DNA from: an uncultured Bacteroidales bacterium
GTDB lineage: Bacteria > Bacteroidota > Bacteroidia > Bacteroidales > UBA932
Assembly: GCA_944323845.1 (NCBI GenBank)
Contig: CALUUA010000001.1
Coordinates: 186,001-250,000 of the forward strand
Direction of reading: 5' to 3'
DNA: 64,000 nucleotides
In this document: in pieces, positions 51,969-60,429 of the stretch
Position numbering within the stretch: the stretch's first letter is position 1
How the letters are laid out: every line of letters begins with the position of its first letter
Notes under the pieces: generated by a model
Told to the model about the DNA's origin: nothing
Seen by the model: only the letters and a program-made list of their open reading frames with translations
Database searches by the model: none
Program-made: the position numbers and the translations under genes

Positions 51969-52862
51969 ATGGAAGAAAGAAGGATATCGGTCGCAGACTT
52001 TTCCTTTTCAGTCACTGGAGAACCGTTCGTGAGCTTCATTGACCGTTCGTCTGCATTCAAGGATTTCTTTACGGACCGGACGCCGGATTTTGCCTTGAGG
52101 GCGGATCTGGATGAATCCCGGATCTGCGCTTCGGAAGCATACGTGTCCAGGGTAATATGCTACGAAATCAGCTTCGAAGGCATAGACTGCTCGTACGGCA
52201 AGGCCGGTGAGATGATATATTTCGACATGAAGTCGCCGGACAGGAAGTCGGTGCTGATCCTGCTGTGGAAGCCGGGAGCCTCCGTAGTGGACTGCACCTC
52301 GGGAAAATATTCTCCGTCCATGACCAGATTCGGCATGTGGATGGCCCTGAACATGCTCTGCATTACGAGGAATTGCGCCGCCATACACAGCTCGGTGAAC
52401 GTTTGCGGGGGAAAGGCGGCCATGTTTCTGGGAGAATCAGGTACAGGCAAGAGCACGCATACCAGACTTCTCAGGGAGAGATATCCGGACATGTTTCTGT
52501 TGAATGACGACAGTCCTTTCGTGCGTGTCGGTGAAGACGGCAGCGTGATGGTGTACGGGTCGCCGTGGAGCGGAAAGACGCCTTGCTACAGGCAGGAGAA
52601 ATTTCCTCTGAAAGCCATGGTGAGGCTTAGTCAGGCTCCGTACAATCGGATAACCCGACTGTCTGCGCTGCAATCCATCGGAGCCCTTCTTCCGTCGGCG
52701 CCTCCTGCTTTCAATTACGTGGACGAGACATCCGATATGGTCTGCAACTTCGTTTCGGATGTAGTTTCGGCAGTATCATTGTATCACTTGGAATGCCTTC
52801 CTGACTATGCCGCTGCCGACTTGACTTATAGGACGGTTTTCGAAGAAGGAGGCAGGGACTGA
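51969..52862 (+). CDS. HPr-kinase-like ATPase
   Basis: 297 residues; the C-terminal half has the HPr kinase/phosphorylase fold: AAIHSSVNVCGGKAAMFLGE leading into Walker A GESGTGKST (155-163), LLNDDSPFVRV (about 177-187), then YGSPWSGKTPCYRQ and the motif LKAMVRLSQAPYNRITRLS. The N-terminal 140 residues are not the HprK regulatory domain and were not recognised. Related kinases in some lasso-peptide clusters phosphorylate the precursor peptide, and here a similar role is inferred from the PqqD and exporter neighbours. True HprK is not expected in this lineage. One base separates it from the peptidase gene. Confidence 0.78.
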   Translation: MEERRISVADFSFSVTGEPFVSFIDRSSAFKDFFTDRTPDFALRADLDESRICASEAYVSRVICYEISFEGIDCSYGKAGEMIYFDMKSPDRKSVLILLWKPGASVVDCTSGKYSPSMTRFGMWMALNMLCITRNCAAIHSSVNVCGGKAAMFLGESGTGKSTHTRLLRERYPDMFLLNDDSPFVRVGEDGSVMVYGSPWSGKTPCYRQEKFPLKAMVRLSQAPYNRITRLSALQSIGALLPSAPPAFNYVDETSDMVCNFVSDVVSAVSLYHLECLPDYAAADLTYRTVFEEGGRD

Positions 52863-52863
52863 C

Positions 52864-53385
52864 ATGAAACCGGGAAAGGAAACGGAAGCCGGGAAGACTC
52901 CGAATGATGCAGGAGCCGGCAGGAGCGTTCTGGTCATTCCGAACGACGAGTTTTTCGGGCAGGTATGCGAAAGCCTCTCCGAAGGGCGGAAAGTCACCTT
53001 TGTCGTGAAAGGGCACAGCATGTACCCGTTTATGCGTAACGAAAAGGACAGGGTATGTCTTGAAAGATATGACGGAAGAAACCTTGACGCCGGTGATGTC
53101 ATCCTTTTCAAGTACCATGGACGTCATATCCTGCACAGGGTATATGACATTGCCCGGACGCCTGAAGGTACGCCGGTTTACCGCACACGAGGTGACGGGA
53201 ATGTCCGCGGAAACGAATATGCGGTCCCGTCTGCCATATTCGGAGTGATGTCGGGACGGATTTCCCCGTCGGGGCGGGAATGGAACTGCGCTTCGCTGTC
53301 GTGGAGACTGTACTCTAAGGTATGGATGAGGCTATTCCCTGTCAGACGCTGGTGTCTGGCCATTCTCAGGCGTATTTACAGATGA
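52864..53385 (+). CDS. S24/S26-family peptidase (Ser/His signal-peptidase-like)
   Basis: 173-residue peptidase-like protein. The nucleophile motif is KGHSMYPFM (Ser52), followed by LDAGDVILFKYHGRHILHRV, in which His91 occupies the place of the general base, as in the Ser/His (SipW/eukaryotic-type) branch of signal peptidases, and YRTRGDGN closes the core. No N-terminal membrane anchor is evident, but the C-terminus is amphipathic and Arg-rich (RLFPVRRWCLAILRRIYR). It probably trims the leader of the exported peptide. The gene end overlaps convergent pth by 54 bases. Confidence 0.8.
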   Translation: MKPGKETEAGKTPNDAGAGRSVLVIPNDEFFGQVCESLSEGRKVTFVVKGHSMYPFMRNEKDRVCLERYDGRNLDAGDVILFKYHGRHILHRVYDIARTPEGTPVYRTRGDGNVRGNEYAVPSAIFGVMSGRISPSGREWNCASLSWRLYSKVWMRLFPVRRWCLAILRRIYR

Positions 53386-53997
53386 TTTTTCCTTTTCCGG
53401 AAGGTCCGCGGCCTTTACGGCAGCCGGTTTCGGTCTGGTATTGAACGAGTTCATGGCTCTGTCCGGACCCACTGTGACGAATGCCTTTATTCCTGAAATC
53501 ACTTTCTCGCAGATTTCCGGCATCAAGGAAAGTTCATTGTCGTCCAATTCTCCGAGGACGAAATCTATCTGGCCGCCCCTGCTGAAATTGTTTCCGATCC
53601 CGACACGCACACGGGCATAATCCTGGGTGCCGAGCAATTCTGTAATGTTTGCCAGACCGTTATGCCCTCCCGCGCTCCCGTTCTTTCTCATGCGCAGTGT
53701 GCCGAAAGGCAGGTTGAGGTCATCGGAAATCACTATCAGGTTCTCAATTGGGATTTTCAGTTCGCTCATCCAATATCTGACGGCTTTGCCGCTCAGGTTC
53801 ATATATGTGGATGGTTTCAGAAGAGTAAGCTTGCGGCCCTTGAAACTTACTTCGGCGACACTTCCGTATCGGGCGGTACGGAAAACGATATTGGATGCCT
53901 TAGCCCAGGCATCCAATACCATAAAACCCATATTATGTCTGGTGTTTGAATATTCCGCGCCGATATTTCCCAATCCGGCCACCAGAAAATTCTCCAT
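53332..53997 (-). CDS. pth: Peptidyl-tRNA hydrolase
   Basis: Recycles peptidyl-tRNA released from stalled ribosomes. LVAGLGNIGAEYSNTRHNMG contains the catalytic His21; KPSTYMNLSGKAVRYWM, ISDDLNLPFGTLRMRKNGSA and GGHNGLANITELLG are family motifs. The last 30 residues (KAADLPEKEKSSVNTPENGQ onward) are a low-complexity extension beyond the usual end, and this is the part that overlaps the peptidase gene on the other strand. 18 bases downstream of rplY, the standard ctc-pth pair. Confidence 0.94.
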   Translation of the reverse strand: MENFLVAGLGNIGAEYSNTRHNMGFMVLDAWAKASNIVFRTARYGSVAEVSFKGRKLTLLKPSTYMNLSGKAVRYWMSELKIPIENLIVISDDLNLPFGTLRMRKNGSAGGHNGLANITELLGTQDYARVRVGIGNNFSRGGQIDFVLGELDDNELSLMPEICEKVISGIKAFVTVGPDRAMNSFNTRPKPAAVKAADLPEKEKSSVNTPENGQTPASDRE

Positions 53998-54015
53998 GTC
54001 TCAGACTTTATGAAA

Positions 54016-54588
54016 TTAAGCGTTCTGTGCCTGAATAGAAGCACGTGTAGCCCTGACAGAGCAGATGATCGTGGCCTTCGGAGAGACGATGCTGATATTG
54101 TCATAGTGAAGGTCGCCGGCAACTATCTGCTTGCCGATCATGAGGTTTGTCACATCCACTTCAAGAGTGTCCGGAAGATCCTTGATCATCGCGCTGACGC
54201 GGAGTTTGCGTGAGGAAACGAGAAGTTTACCGCCGAGCTTTACGCCTTCTGAATGACCGGTGATCACTACAGGAACTTCAATCACTACAGGTTTGTCTTC
54301 AGTCACTGCCAGGAAGTCTACGTGAAGAGCTTCGTCAGTGACAGGATGCCACTGCACTTCGTGAAGGACTGCGTAGTATTTCTTGCCGTTGTCCAGTTCC
54401 AGATCAATGATGTAGGAATTCGGGGTATGTGTCACATTCTTGAGATCCTTTGCGGATACTGTGAAAATGGTGTTCTCGATTCCTGATCCGTAGATGTTGC
54501 AAGGTACAAGTCCCTGCTTGCGGATGCTTTTGACTACGGCCTTGTTTCCGACCTCGCGGATAGCGCCTTTCAATTCAATGTGTTTCAT
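54016..54588 (-). CDS. rplY: 50S ribosomal protein L25 (Ctc/TL5 type)
   Basis: Binds 5S rRNA. 190 residues, the two-domain Ctc form: N-terminal L25 domain (KAVVKSIRKQGLVPCNIYGS, VTHTPNSYIIDLELDNGKKY, LHEVQWHPVTDEALHVDFL) and the C-terminal TL5 domain (VVITGHSEGVKLGGKLLVS, LPDTLEVDVTNLMIGKQIVA, DNISIVSPKATIICSVRATR). Minus-strand TATATTTG at 54674-54667 is a probable -7 box, about 80 bases upstream. Confidence 0.95.
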   Translation of the reverse strand: MKHIELKGAIREVGNKAVVKSIRKQGLVPCNIYGSGIENTIFTVSAKDLKNVTHTPNSYIIDLELDNGKKYYAVLHEVQWHPVTDEALHVDFLAVTEDKPVVIEVPVVITGHSEGVKLGGKLLVSSRKLRVSAMIKDLPDTLEVDVTNLMIGKQIVAGDLHYDNISIVSPKATIICSVRATRASIQAQNA

Positions 54589-54641
54589 CTTGTTTTGTTT
54601 GAAAATGTGTTACTCAGTCCGTTTCCGGACCCCATTGCACC

Positions 54642-54754
54642 AAAAGCCGTCGGCTTTTAGGGGCTGCAAATATACGAAAAATTATTTTGCCGAAAGCCTT
54701 CGGCAAAATAATTTTTACATATTATAAGTCCGAACCCCCGCAGGCAAAGCCTGC
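54642..54754. repeat. Three consecutive stem-loops between rplY and the clostripain-like gene
   Basis: AAAAGCCG/CGGCTTTT (54642-54649/54651-54658, one-base gap); a 17-bp perfect inverted repeat AAAAATTATTTTGCCGA/TCGGCAAAATAATTTTT (54677-54693/54700-54716); and GCAGGC-AAA-GCCTGC (54740-54754). The long A/T-flanked one should work as a bidirectional terminator for the minus-strand gene that ends at 54758; GCAGGC lies directly after that stop codon. The rplY -7 box falls between the first two. Confidence 0.8.
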
Positions 54755-54757
54755 GAC

Positions 54758-56059
54758 TCAGTCTGAAATCCAGTGCGTGGCCTGATTCCATTTGTAACCT
54801 TTGTAATATTCGTTCAGGCGTTCTCTGGTATTCGTGATGCTGACAGCACTCGGAAGATATGTGCTCAGTCCGCAGAATGTCTCTATCCTGTATCCGTATG
54901 ACTTGCCTTTGAAAAAATATTCCGTATGAGCCGAATACTCCACGCACTCCTCCAAAGCCTTGTCAAGGGCCTCTTTCTCCGTATCCGACAGCCCGAGCTG
55001 CTCCAGAGCATCTCGCAGGTCGTAGAAATAGCTCGGATCGTTGTAGTTCAGTTTCTGGACCTGCGATGCAGGTATGGCGGGAATCTGTCCACGGTGATTC
55101 GTATAAATCATGGCGCAGGCATCGGCCAGAGCATCCAGCCCGCTGCATCTGACTGTGGAAATCAGTCCCGACTGCTGCCACCCTGTCATGGAGTTGTAAT
55201 GGTAGAAATAGTCTTCGGCTACGCCGGTCAGATTTGCCGGATTTTCTTCGAGCAGCCTTCTGACGATGTCGGTGTACACCATGCCGTCTGCAAGTATTTC
55301 TTCGGATGAGAAGACCAGACGGTCGCATACGTCTTTCAGCTCATACGCGACCTCGACACCTCCGACCAGACATGCATCGAAGATGATATAGTCAAGTCTG
55401 AACGGTATTGCGGCAGCGAAATCCTTGACGTCCATTTCCGCATCTGTCCCTGCATCCTGACCGATGGATTTCTGCGGCCCGCCTTTTCCGCCGCTTCCGG
55501 ATGAAGGAAATACTTTGCTGCTGGCGAAGAAGCCCGGAGGCAGCCATCCTGAAGCATGCGATGAAAAGATCATTCCGTATCCTTCCGACTTGTAGTTCGC
55601 CTTGACATATTCCAGCACATCGGTGAGTGTCTCCGTATCCACTGCGATCGTCTCTACAGGCCAGATCTTGACAGTATCCAGCACCACCTCATGGCTTATG
55701 CGGTCCCTGAACACCTTTATCAGGCATGGAGACTTCTTTCTGTCATACCTTCCGTCGGAGTGATGTGCGAGTATGAGCAGATTGTTGGTGTACAGGTAGT
55801 CGCCTTCCGGCAGATATCCTTCGCAGATATCCCTGATATCTTCCTGCAGATATCCTGACAAACTGTTGAAGCCGGCAGAATACAGCAGAAGCGTCATGTC
55901 GCTCCTTTCCGACTGGGTGCGTCCGGATGTCCCGGATTCGCTTCCTCCGTTTTCCCGCGGATTGGAATACCCCAGCTCCAGACTGTCTCCGCATGACAAT
56001 GCCATTGCAGCGGATGCTGCAACTGCAAATATTCCTTTTATGATGGTCCTTGTACCCAT
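54758..56059 (-). CDS. Clostripain-related (C11) cysteine peptidase lipoprotein
   Basis: Surface or periplasmic lipoprotein (lipobox ALSC, about Cys23) with the caspase-like fold of peptidase family C11. Strand TLLLYSAGFNSLSGYLQEDI, the catalytic His in MIFSSHASGWLP and the catalytic Cys in YIIFDACLVGGVEVAYEL are all in place. A Gly/Ser-rich insertion (SSGSGGKGGPQKS) lies between them. ATG at 56059 chosen over the TTG four codons earlier. Family members cleave after Arg or Lys, or process other surface proteins; the target here is unknown. Divergent from a second peptidase lipoprotein. Confidence 0.88.
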   Translation of the reverse strand: MGTRTIIKGIFAVAASAAMALSCGDSLELGYSNPRENGGSESGTSGRTQSERSDMTLLLYSAGFNSLSGYLQEDIRDICEGYLPEGDYLYTNNLLILAHHSDGRYDRKKSPCLIKVFRDRISHEVVLDTVKIWPVETIAVDTETLTDVLEYVKANYKSEGYGMIFSSHASGWLPPGFFASSKVFPSSGSGGKGGPQKSIGQDAGTDAEMDVKDFAAAIPFRLDYIIFDACLVGGVEVAYELKDVCDRLVFSSEEILADGMVYTDIVRRLLEENPANLTGVAEDYFYHYNSMTGWQQSGLISTVRCSGLDALADACAMIYTNHRGQIPAIPASQVQKLNYNDPSYFYDLRDALEQLGLSDTEKEALDKALEECVEYSAHTEYFFKGKSYGYRIETFCGLSTYLPSAVSITNTRERLNEYYKGYKWNQATHWISD

Positions 56060-56092
56060 ATTGTCCGGCAATCAGCCGCAAAATTATAAAAA

Positions 56093-56124
56093 ATTGTCCG
56101 AAAAACGGTTTTTTCTTATTTTTG
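56093..56124 (+). promoter_or_regulatory. Promoter of the dipeptidyl-peptidase III gene
   Basis: ATTG (56093-56096), 20 bases, then TATTTTTG (56117-56124). The -7 box is exact and the -33 is one base off TTTG. The gene start is 31 bases downstream. On the other strand TAATTTTG (56086-56079) may serve the clostripain-like gene. Confidence 0.6.
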
Positions 56125-56154
56125 CTTCCTGATAAGAACATTAAATATACGAAT

Positions 56155-58161
56155 ATGATAAAGGCTGGAAGAATGATTGCGACTATGGGAGCAGCCGTCG
56201 TACTGGCATCATGCGGCGATGGCGGACAGAAGGCGGAAGGTGATTTCAAATATCTGATAGACGAGTTCGCTGATCTGAAGATCATGCGTTACCGGATTCC
56301 GGGCTGGGACCGGCTTTCCCTGCAGCAGAAGGAATATGTGTACCATCTCGGCGAAGCTGCCAAGTACGGGCGGGACATAATCTGGGCGCAGAACTGCGAG
56401 GCGAACCTGCCTGTAAGGAAAGCGGTGGAGACGATAATCGGGAATTATGACGGAGACAGGGAATGCGATGAATATCAGGATTTTCTGGTGTATGCAAAAC
56501 GTCTTTTCTTCAGCAACGGCATCCATCATCATTATGCGGAAGACAAGTTCTTTCCGGACTGTTCCCGGGAATATTTCAGGTCTCTGCTGGAGTCTACAGG
56601 CCAGACGGCGCAGGCCGACAGTCTGCTGACATGGATTTATGATCCTGATGTCTACCCGCAGAGGAAGGCTACAGGCAGGACAGGCGACATCGTGGCCGAA
56701 TCGGCGGTGAATTTCTACAAGAACGTCACCCGTGCCGAAGTGGAGAAATTCTATGAGGACATGACGGACCATGATGATCCGCAGCCTGTTTCCTATGGGT
56801 TGAACAGCCGTCTGGTCAAGGGAGATGACGGCGTGATCAGGGAGGAAGTGTATAAGATAGGCGGACTTTACGGCCCTGCTCTGGAAAAGATAACGGAAGA
56901 GCTTGGAAAAGCCGCGGCTTTCGCAGAGAATGAAACCCAGAAGAAATACATAGGCCTGCTCATGGAATACTATCGTACAGGCGACCTCAGGCTTTGGGAC
57001 GAATATAATATAGAGTGGGTGAACGATACTCTGGGTACAGTCGATTTCGTGAACGGATTTGTGGAGGACTACAACGATCCGCTCGGCAGGAAGGCCACTT
57101 GGGAAGCTTTGGTGAATATAAAGGACCATGCAGCCTCAGCCAGGACGGAAATCATCAGCGAGAACGCACAGTGGTTCGAGGACCATTCTCCTGTGGACAG
57201 CCGTTTCAGAAAACCGGTGGTGAAAGGAGTTTCGGCCAAGGTTATAGACGCCACGACTCTGGCAGGGGACTGCTATCCGTCCACTCCGATAGGAATCAAC
57301 CTGCCTAACGCGGACTGGATCAGACGGGACTACGGCTCGAAGTCGGTGACCATAGCCAATATCACTCATGCATACGACCTCGCGGCGCAGGAATCCCCGA
57401 ACAGCACTTTGAAGGAATTCGCGTGGTCAGAAGAGGAAGTGGCTGCGGCCAAAAAATATCTGACACTCACCGAGGAGATACATACGGATTTGCACGAATG
57501 TCTGGGACACGGTTCGGGACAGCTCCTTCCGGGTACCCCGGCCAATGCTCTGGGAGAGTACAGTTCCACTCTGGAAGAGACGCGCGCCGATCTTTTCGGT
57601 CTGTATTATATCGCGGATCCCAAACTGGTGGAACTGGGCATCCTTCCTGACGGCGAAGCGTGGAAGCCGCAGTATGCGAACTATATCCGTAACGGCCTGA
57701 TGGTCCAGTTCACCCGCGTGGAACTGGGGAAGAAGAATACGGAAGCCCATATGCAGAACAGGAAGCTCATCGCCGAGTGGTGCTATGAAGCCGGTCTGAA
57801 GGACAATGTCATAGAGAAGAAAAGCCGCGACGGCAAGACTTATTTCGTGGTGAATGACTATATGGCTCTCCGCGGCCTGTTCGGGGAGCTTCTTGCCGAA
57901 GTGCAGCGCATCAAGTCTGAGGGAGACTACAAGGCCGGCAAGGCTCTGGTGGAAAAATATGCGGTAGACATAGATCCGGAACTTCACAAGGAAGTGCTGG
58001 AGAGGTACAAGGCCTTGAATCTCAAGCCATACGGCGGCTTTGTGAATCCTGAAATCATCCCGGTGAGGAAATTCGGCCGCGTAGTGGACTATCGCGTGGA
58101 GTATCCGGATGACTATCTCGGGCAGATGATGGAATACGGCAGGAAATATTCTACGCTCTGA
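56155..58161 (+). CDS. Dipeptidyl-peptidase III family (M49) zinc metallopeptidase lipoprotein
   Basis: 668-residue exopeptidase that should remove dipeptides from oligopeptides. Start at 56155 (MIKAGRMIATMG) yields a lipoprotein signal with LASC (about Cys20). The M49 zinc motif is HECLGH (His447, Glu448, His452) in the form usual for Bacteroidota enzymes, instead of HELLGH, and the third ligand motif EETRAD follows at about 474-479. The preceding helical half and LKPYGGFVNPEIIPV at the C-terminus also match the family. Next gene, xerD, starts two bases after its stop codon. Confidence 0.92.
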   Translation: MIKAGRMIATMGAAVVLASCGDGGQKAEGDFKYLIDEFADLKIMRYRIPGWDRLSLQQKEYVYHLGEAAKYGRDIIWAQNCEANLPVRKAVETIIGNYDGDRECDEYQDFLVYAKRLFFSNGIHHHYAEDKFFPDCSREYFRSLLESTGQTAQADSLLTWIYDPDVYPQRKATGRTGDIVAESAVNFYKNVTRAEVEKFYEDMTDHDDPQPVSYGLNSRLVKGDDGVIREEVYKIGGLYGPALEKITEELGKAAAFAENETQKKYIGLLMEYYRTGDLRLWDEYNIEWVNDTLGTVDFVNGFVEDYNDPLGRKATWEALVNIKDHAASARTEIISENAQWFEDHSPVDSRFRKPVVKGVSAKVIDATTLAGDCYPSTPIGINLPNADWIRRDYGSKSVTIANITHAYDLAAQESPNSTLKEFAWSEEEVAAAKKYLTLTEEIHTDLHECLGHGSGQLLPGTPANALGEYSSTLEETRADLFGLYYIADPKLVELGILPDGEAWKPQYANYIRNGLMVQFTRVELGKKNTEAHMQNRKLIAEWCYEAGLKDNVIEKKSRDGKTYFVVNDYMALRGLFGELLAEVQRIKSEGDYKAGKALVEKYAVDIDPELHKEVLERYKALNLKPYGGFVNPEIIPVRKFGRVVDYRVEYPDDYLGQMMEYGRKYSTL

Positions 58162-58162
58162 C

Positions 58163-59056
58163 ATGCTGGTACCGGAGCGGATAATACCGGAATACGGCTC
58201 CTATCTGAAGATAGAGCGGGCAATGTCGGAAAATACGGTCTCGGCATACGTATCCGACCTGACTCTTTTTTTCGGCAATATCCGTAAGGCTCCCGAAGAT
58301 ATTTCCGCAGACGACATCGTGGAATATTTCGGTGACCGCCGGTCAATATCGAAAAGGACGCAGGCACGCATATTGAGCGCCCTGCGTTCCTTTTTCAATT
58401 ATCTTATTCTGGAAGGATACCTCACCGACAATCCTTGCGACCGTGTGGATGCCCCTAAAATCGGCAGGAGGCTTCCGGATGTCCTGTCCGTAGAGGAGGT
58501 GGACGCCATGATTTCGTCCGTAGACACTTCATCATGGACAGGGTTGCGCGACAAGGCCTTGCTGGAAGTGATGTATGGCTGCGGCCTGCGGGTGTCCGAG
58601 GCCGTGGGACTGAAAATTTCGGAAATATATTTCAATGAAGGCTTCGTCAGAATCATAGGAAAAGGCGACAAGCAGCGGCTTGTCCCTCTCGGGGACATGG
58701 CTGCCATAGCCTTGGAGACATATCTCAGAGCCCGACCGGAGCCGGAGGACCCGAAGATTTCCGATTATGCATTCCTGAATGCCAGAGGAGGGAGACTTTC
58801 CAGAATATCCGCCTTCAATCTGGTGAAAGCCAGTGCTCTGGCAGCCGGCATAACGAAAGACATTTCACCGCATTCGCTGAGGCATTCATTTGCCACCCAT
58901 CTCATAGCCAACGGTGCCGACTTGAGGGCTGTCCAGGAGATGCTGGGGCATGAAAGCATACTGACAACTGAAATCTACACCCATATCGACAAGGCGACAT
59001 GGCAGGCAGCCATCCTGAAATTCCATCCGCGCGTCCCTGCGGAAAATCAGGACTGA
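58163..59056 (+). CDS. xerD: Tyrosine recombinase XerD-like
   Basis: Site-specific recombinase that resolves chromosome dimers at dif with a XerC partner. N-terminal SAM-like core-binding domain ([20 protein letters not shown]) and catalytic domain with Arg in [13 protein letters not shown], Lys in [36 protein letters not shown] (nucleophile Tyr). 297 residues is typical. No integrated element or att duplication is visible, so this is the housekeeping enzyme and not a phage integrase. Ends 10 bases inside the convergent tdk gene. Confidence 0.92.
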   Translation: MLVPERIIPEYGSYLKIERAMSENTVSAYVSDLTLFFGNIRKAPEDISADDIVEYFGDRRSISKRTQARILSALRSFFNYLILEGYLTDNPCDRVDAPKIGRRLPDVLSVEEVDAMISSVDTSSWTGLRDKALLEVMYGCGLRVSEAVGLKISEIYFNEGFVRIIGKGDKQRLVPLGDMAAIALETYLRARPEPEDPKISDYAFLNARGGRLSRISAFNLVKASALAAGITKDISPHSLRHSFATHLIANGADLRAVQEMLGHESILTTEIYTHIDKATWQAAILKFHPRVPAENQD

Positions 59057-59631
59057 GAATCATCTTTCTGTCCCGTACATTCGTTGTAGCAGTGTCTGCA
59101 CAGGGGTTCATACAGATCCTTTTCTCCCAGGACTACCAGATTCCCGTCCTTTGAAAGACGATGGGAATTGTTTGCCGGACTTCCGCACCTGACGCATATG
59201 GCATGGACTTTCTGGACATCTTCGGCTACGGCCATCAAGGCCGGCATAGGACCGAAAGGCTTGCCGGCGAAATCAGTGTCCAGTCCTGCGATTATCACCC
59301 TGATACCCCTGTTGGCCAGAGTCTGGGCCACCTCGACTATGGTGTCGTCGAAGAATTGGGCTTCGTCTATTCCCACCACATCCACATCGCTGGACAGCAG
59401 GAGCATACTGGCGGGAGTGTCGATCGGAGTGGATGTTATGCTGTGAAAATCATGGGACACCACCTGATCGTCAGAATACCGTACATCTACTGCAGGCTTG
59501 TATATTTCCACTTTCTGATTGGCGAACTGGGCCCTTTTCAGCCTTCGTATGAGTTCTTCCGTCTTGCCTGAAAACATGGAGCCGCAGATCACTTCTATGG
59601 ATCCCGCTTTTTTTACGCATTCTGAAAACAT
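59047..59631 (-). CDS. tdk: Thymidine kinase
   Basis: Type II thymidine kinase of the dTMP salvage route, 194 residues. Walker [20 protein letters not shown], Walker B/catalytic [12 protein letters not shown], lasso region and the zinc-binding Cys pairs CVRCGSP and CRHCYNECT at the C-terminus. Minus-strand TATCTTTG (59665-59658) is a perfect -7 box, without a clear -33. Confidence 0.95.
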   Translation of the reverse strand: MFSECVKKAGSIEVICGSMFSGKTEELIRRLKRAQFANQKVEIYKPAVDVRYSDDQVVSHDFHSITSTPIDTPASMLLLSSDVDVVGIDEAQFFDDTIVEVAQTLANRGIRVIIAGLDTDFAGKPFGPMPALMAVAEDVQKVHAICVRCGSPANNSHRLSKDGNLVVLGEKDLYEPLCRHCYNECTGQKDDSQS

Positions 59632-59679
59632 TTCACTAATTTTGTATTCGATTGGGACAAAGATAGCGAAAATTTACTT

Positions 59680-60429
59680 ATGGGTAAACTTTATATAGTC
59701 CCGACTCCGGTCGGAAATCTGGAAGACATGACATTCAGGGCTGTCAATGTCCTGAAATCGGCAGATCTTATTCTGGCGGAAGACACCAGGACCAGTTCCG
59801 TGCTGTTGAAGCATTATGATATCCATGTTCATATGGAATCGCATCATAAGTTCAACGAGCACAAGACAGCCGAATCTGTCATGGAGAAGATAAAGGCCGG
59901 TGCGTCAGTGGCTCTGATCAGCGATGCCGGCACTCCGGGCATATCGGATCCGGGCTTTCTGCTGGCAAGGACCTGCGTGGAGAACGGAATAGAAGTGGAG
60001 ACTTTGCCGGGTGCTACGGCGTTCGTGCCAGCACTTGTCAGTTCGGGCCTTCCATGCGACAGGTTCTGCTTCGAAGGTTTCCTTCCTGTGAAGAAAGGCC
60101 GACAGACCAGACTGTCTGAATTGTCATCGGAGACCAGGACCATGATTTTCTACGAGTCGCCTTACCGTCTGGTAAAGACGCTCGGGCAGTTCATGGAATA
60201 TTTCGGTCCGGAGAGAGGCTGCTCTGTAGCCAGGGAGATATCGAAAAAATTCGAGGAACACAGGCGCGGAACATTGGAGGATGTGGCCCGATGGTATTCC
60301 GCCCACGAGCCGAAAGGCGAAATAGTCATCATTGTGGAGGGGGCTCCTGAAAAGGAGAAAGTGAAGGAGAAGGACAGATGGAAAAAGGAAGAAATGTTCC
60401 CGGAGGAGGGGACGGACGCTCAGGAGTAA
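59680..60429 (+). CDS. rsmI: 16S rRNA 2'-O-ribose C1402 methyltransferase RsmI
   Basis: Methylates C1402 of 16S rRNA. The tetrapyrrole-methylase fold is clear: LYIVPTPVGNLEDMT, LILAEDTRTSSVLLKHY, ALISDAGTPGISDPGFLLA, LPGATAFVPALVSSGLP, FEGFLPVKKGRQTRL, MIFYESPYRLVKTL, GEIVIIVEGAP. The last 25 residues are a charged tail (EKEKVKEKDRWKKEEMF) coded within the 52-base overlap with the next gene. Confidence 0.95.
   Translation: MGKLYIVPTPVGNLEDMTFRAVNVLKSADLILAEDTRTSSVLLKHYDIHVHMESHHKFNEHKTAESVMEKIKAGASVALISDAGTPGISDPGFLLARTCVENGIEVETLPGATAFVPALVSSGLPCDRFCFEGFLPVKKGRQTRLSELSSETRTMIFYESPYRLVKTLGQFMEYFGPERGCSVAREISKKFEEHRRGTLEDVARWYSAHEPKGEIVIIVEGAPEKEKVKEKDRWKKEEMFPEEGTDAQE

Noticed and set aside
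58163..59056. Phage or genomic-island integrase
   Set aside because: Sequence and length fit housekeeping XerD; no att duplication, tRNA gene or mobile genes lie nearby.
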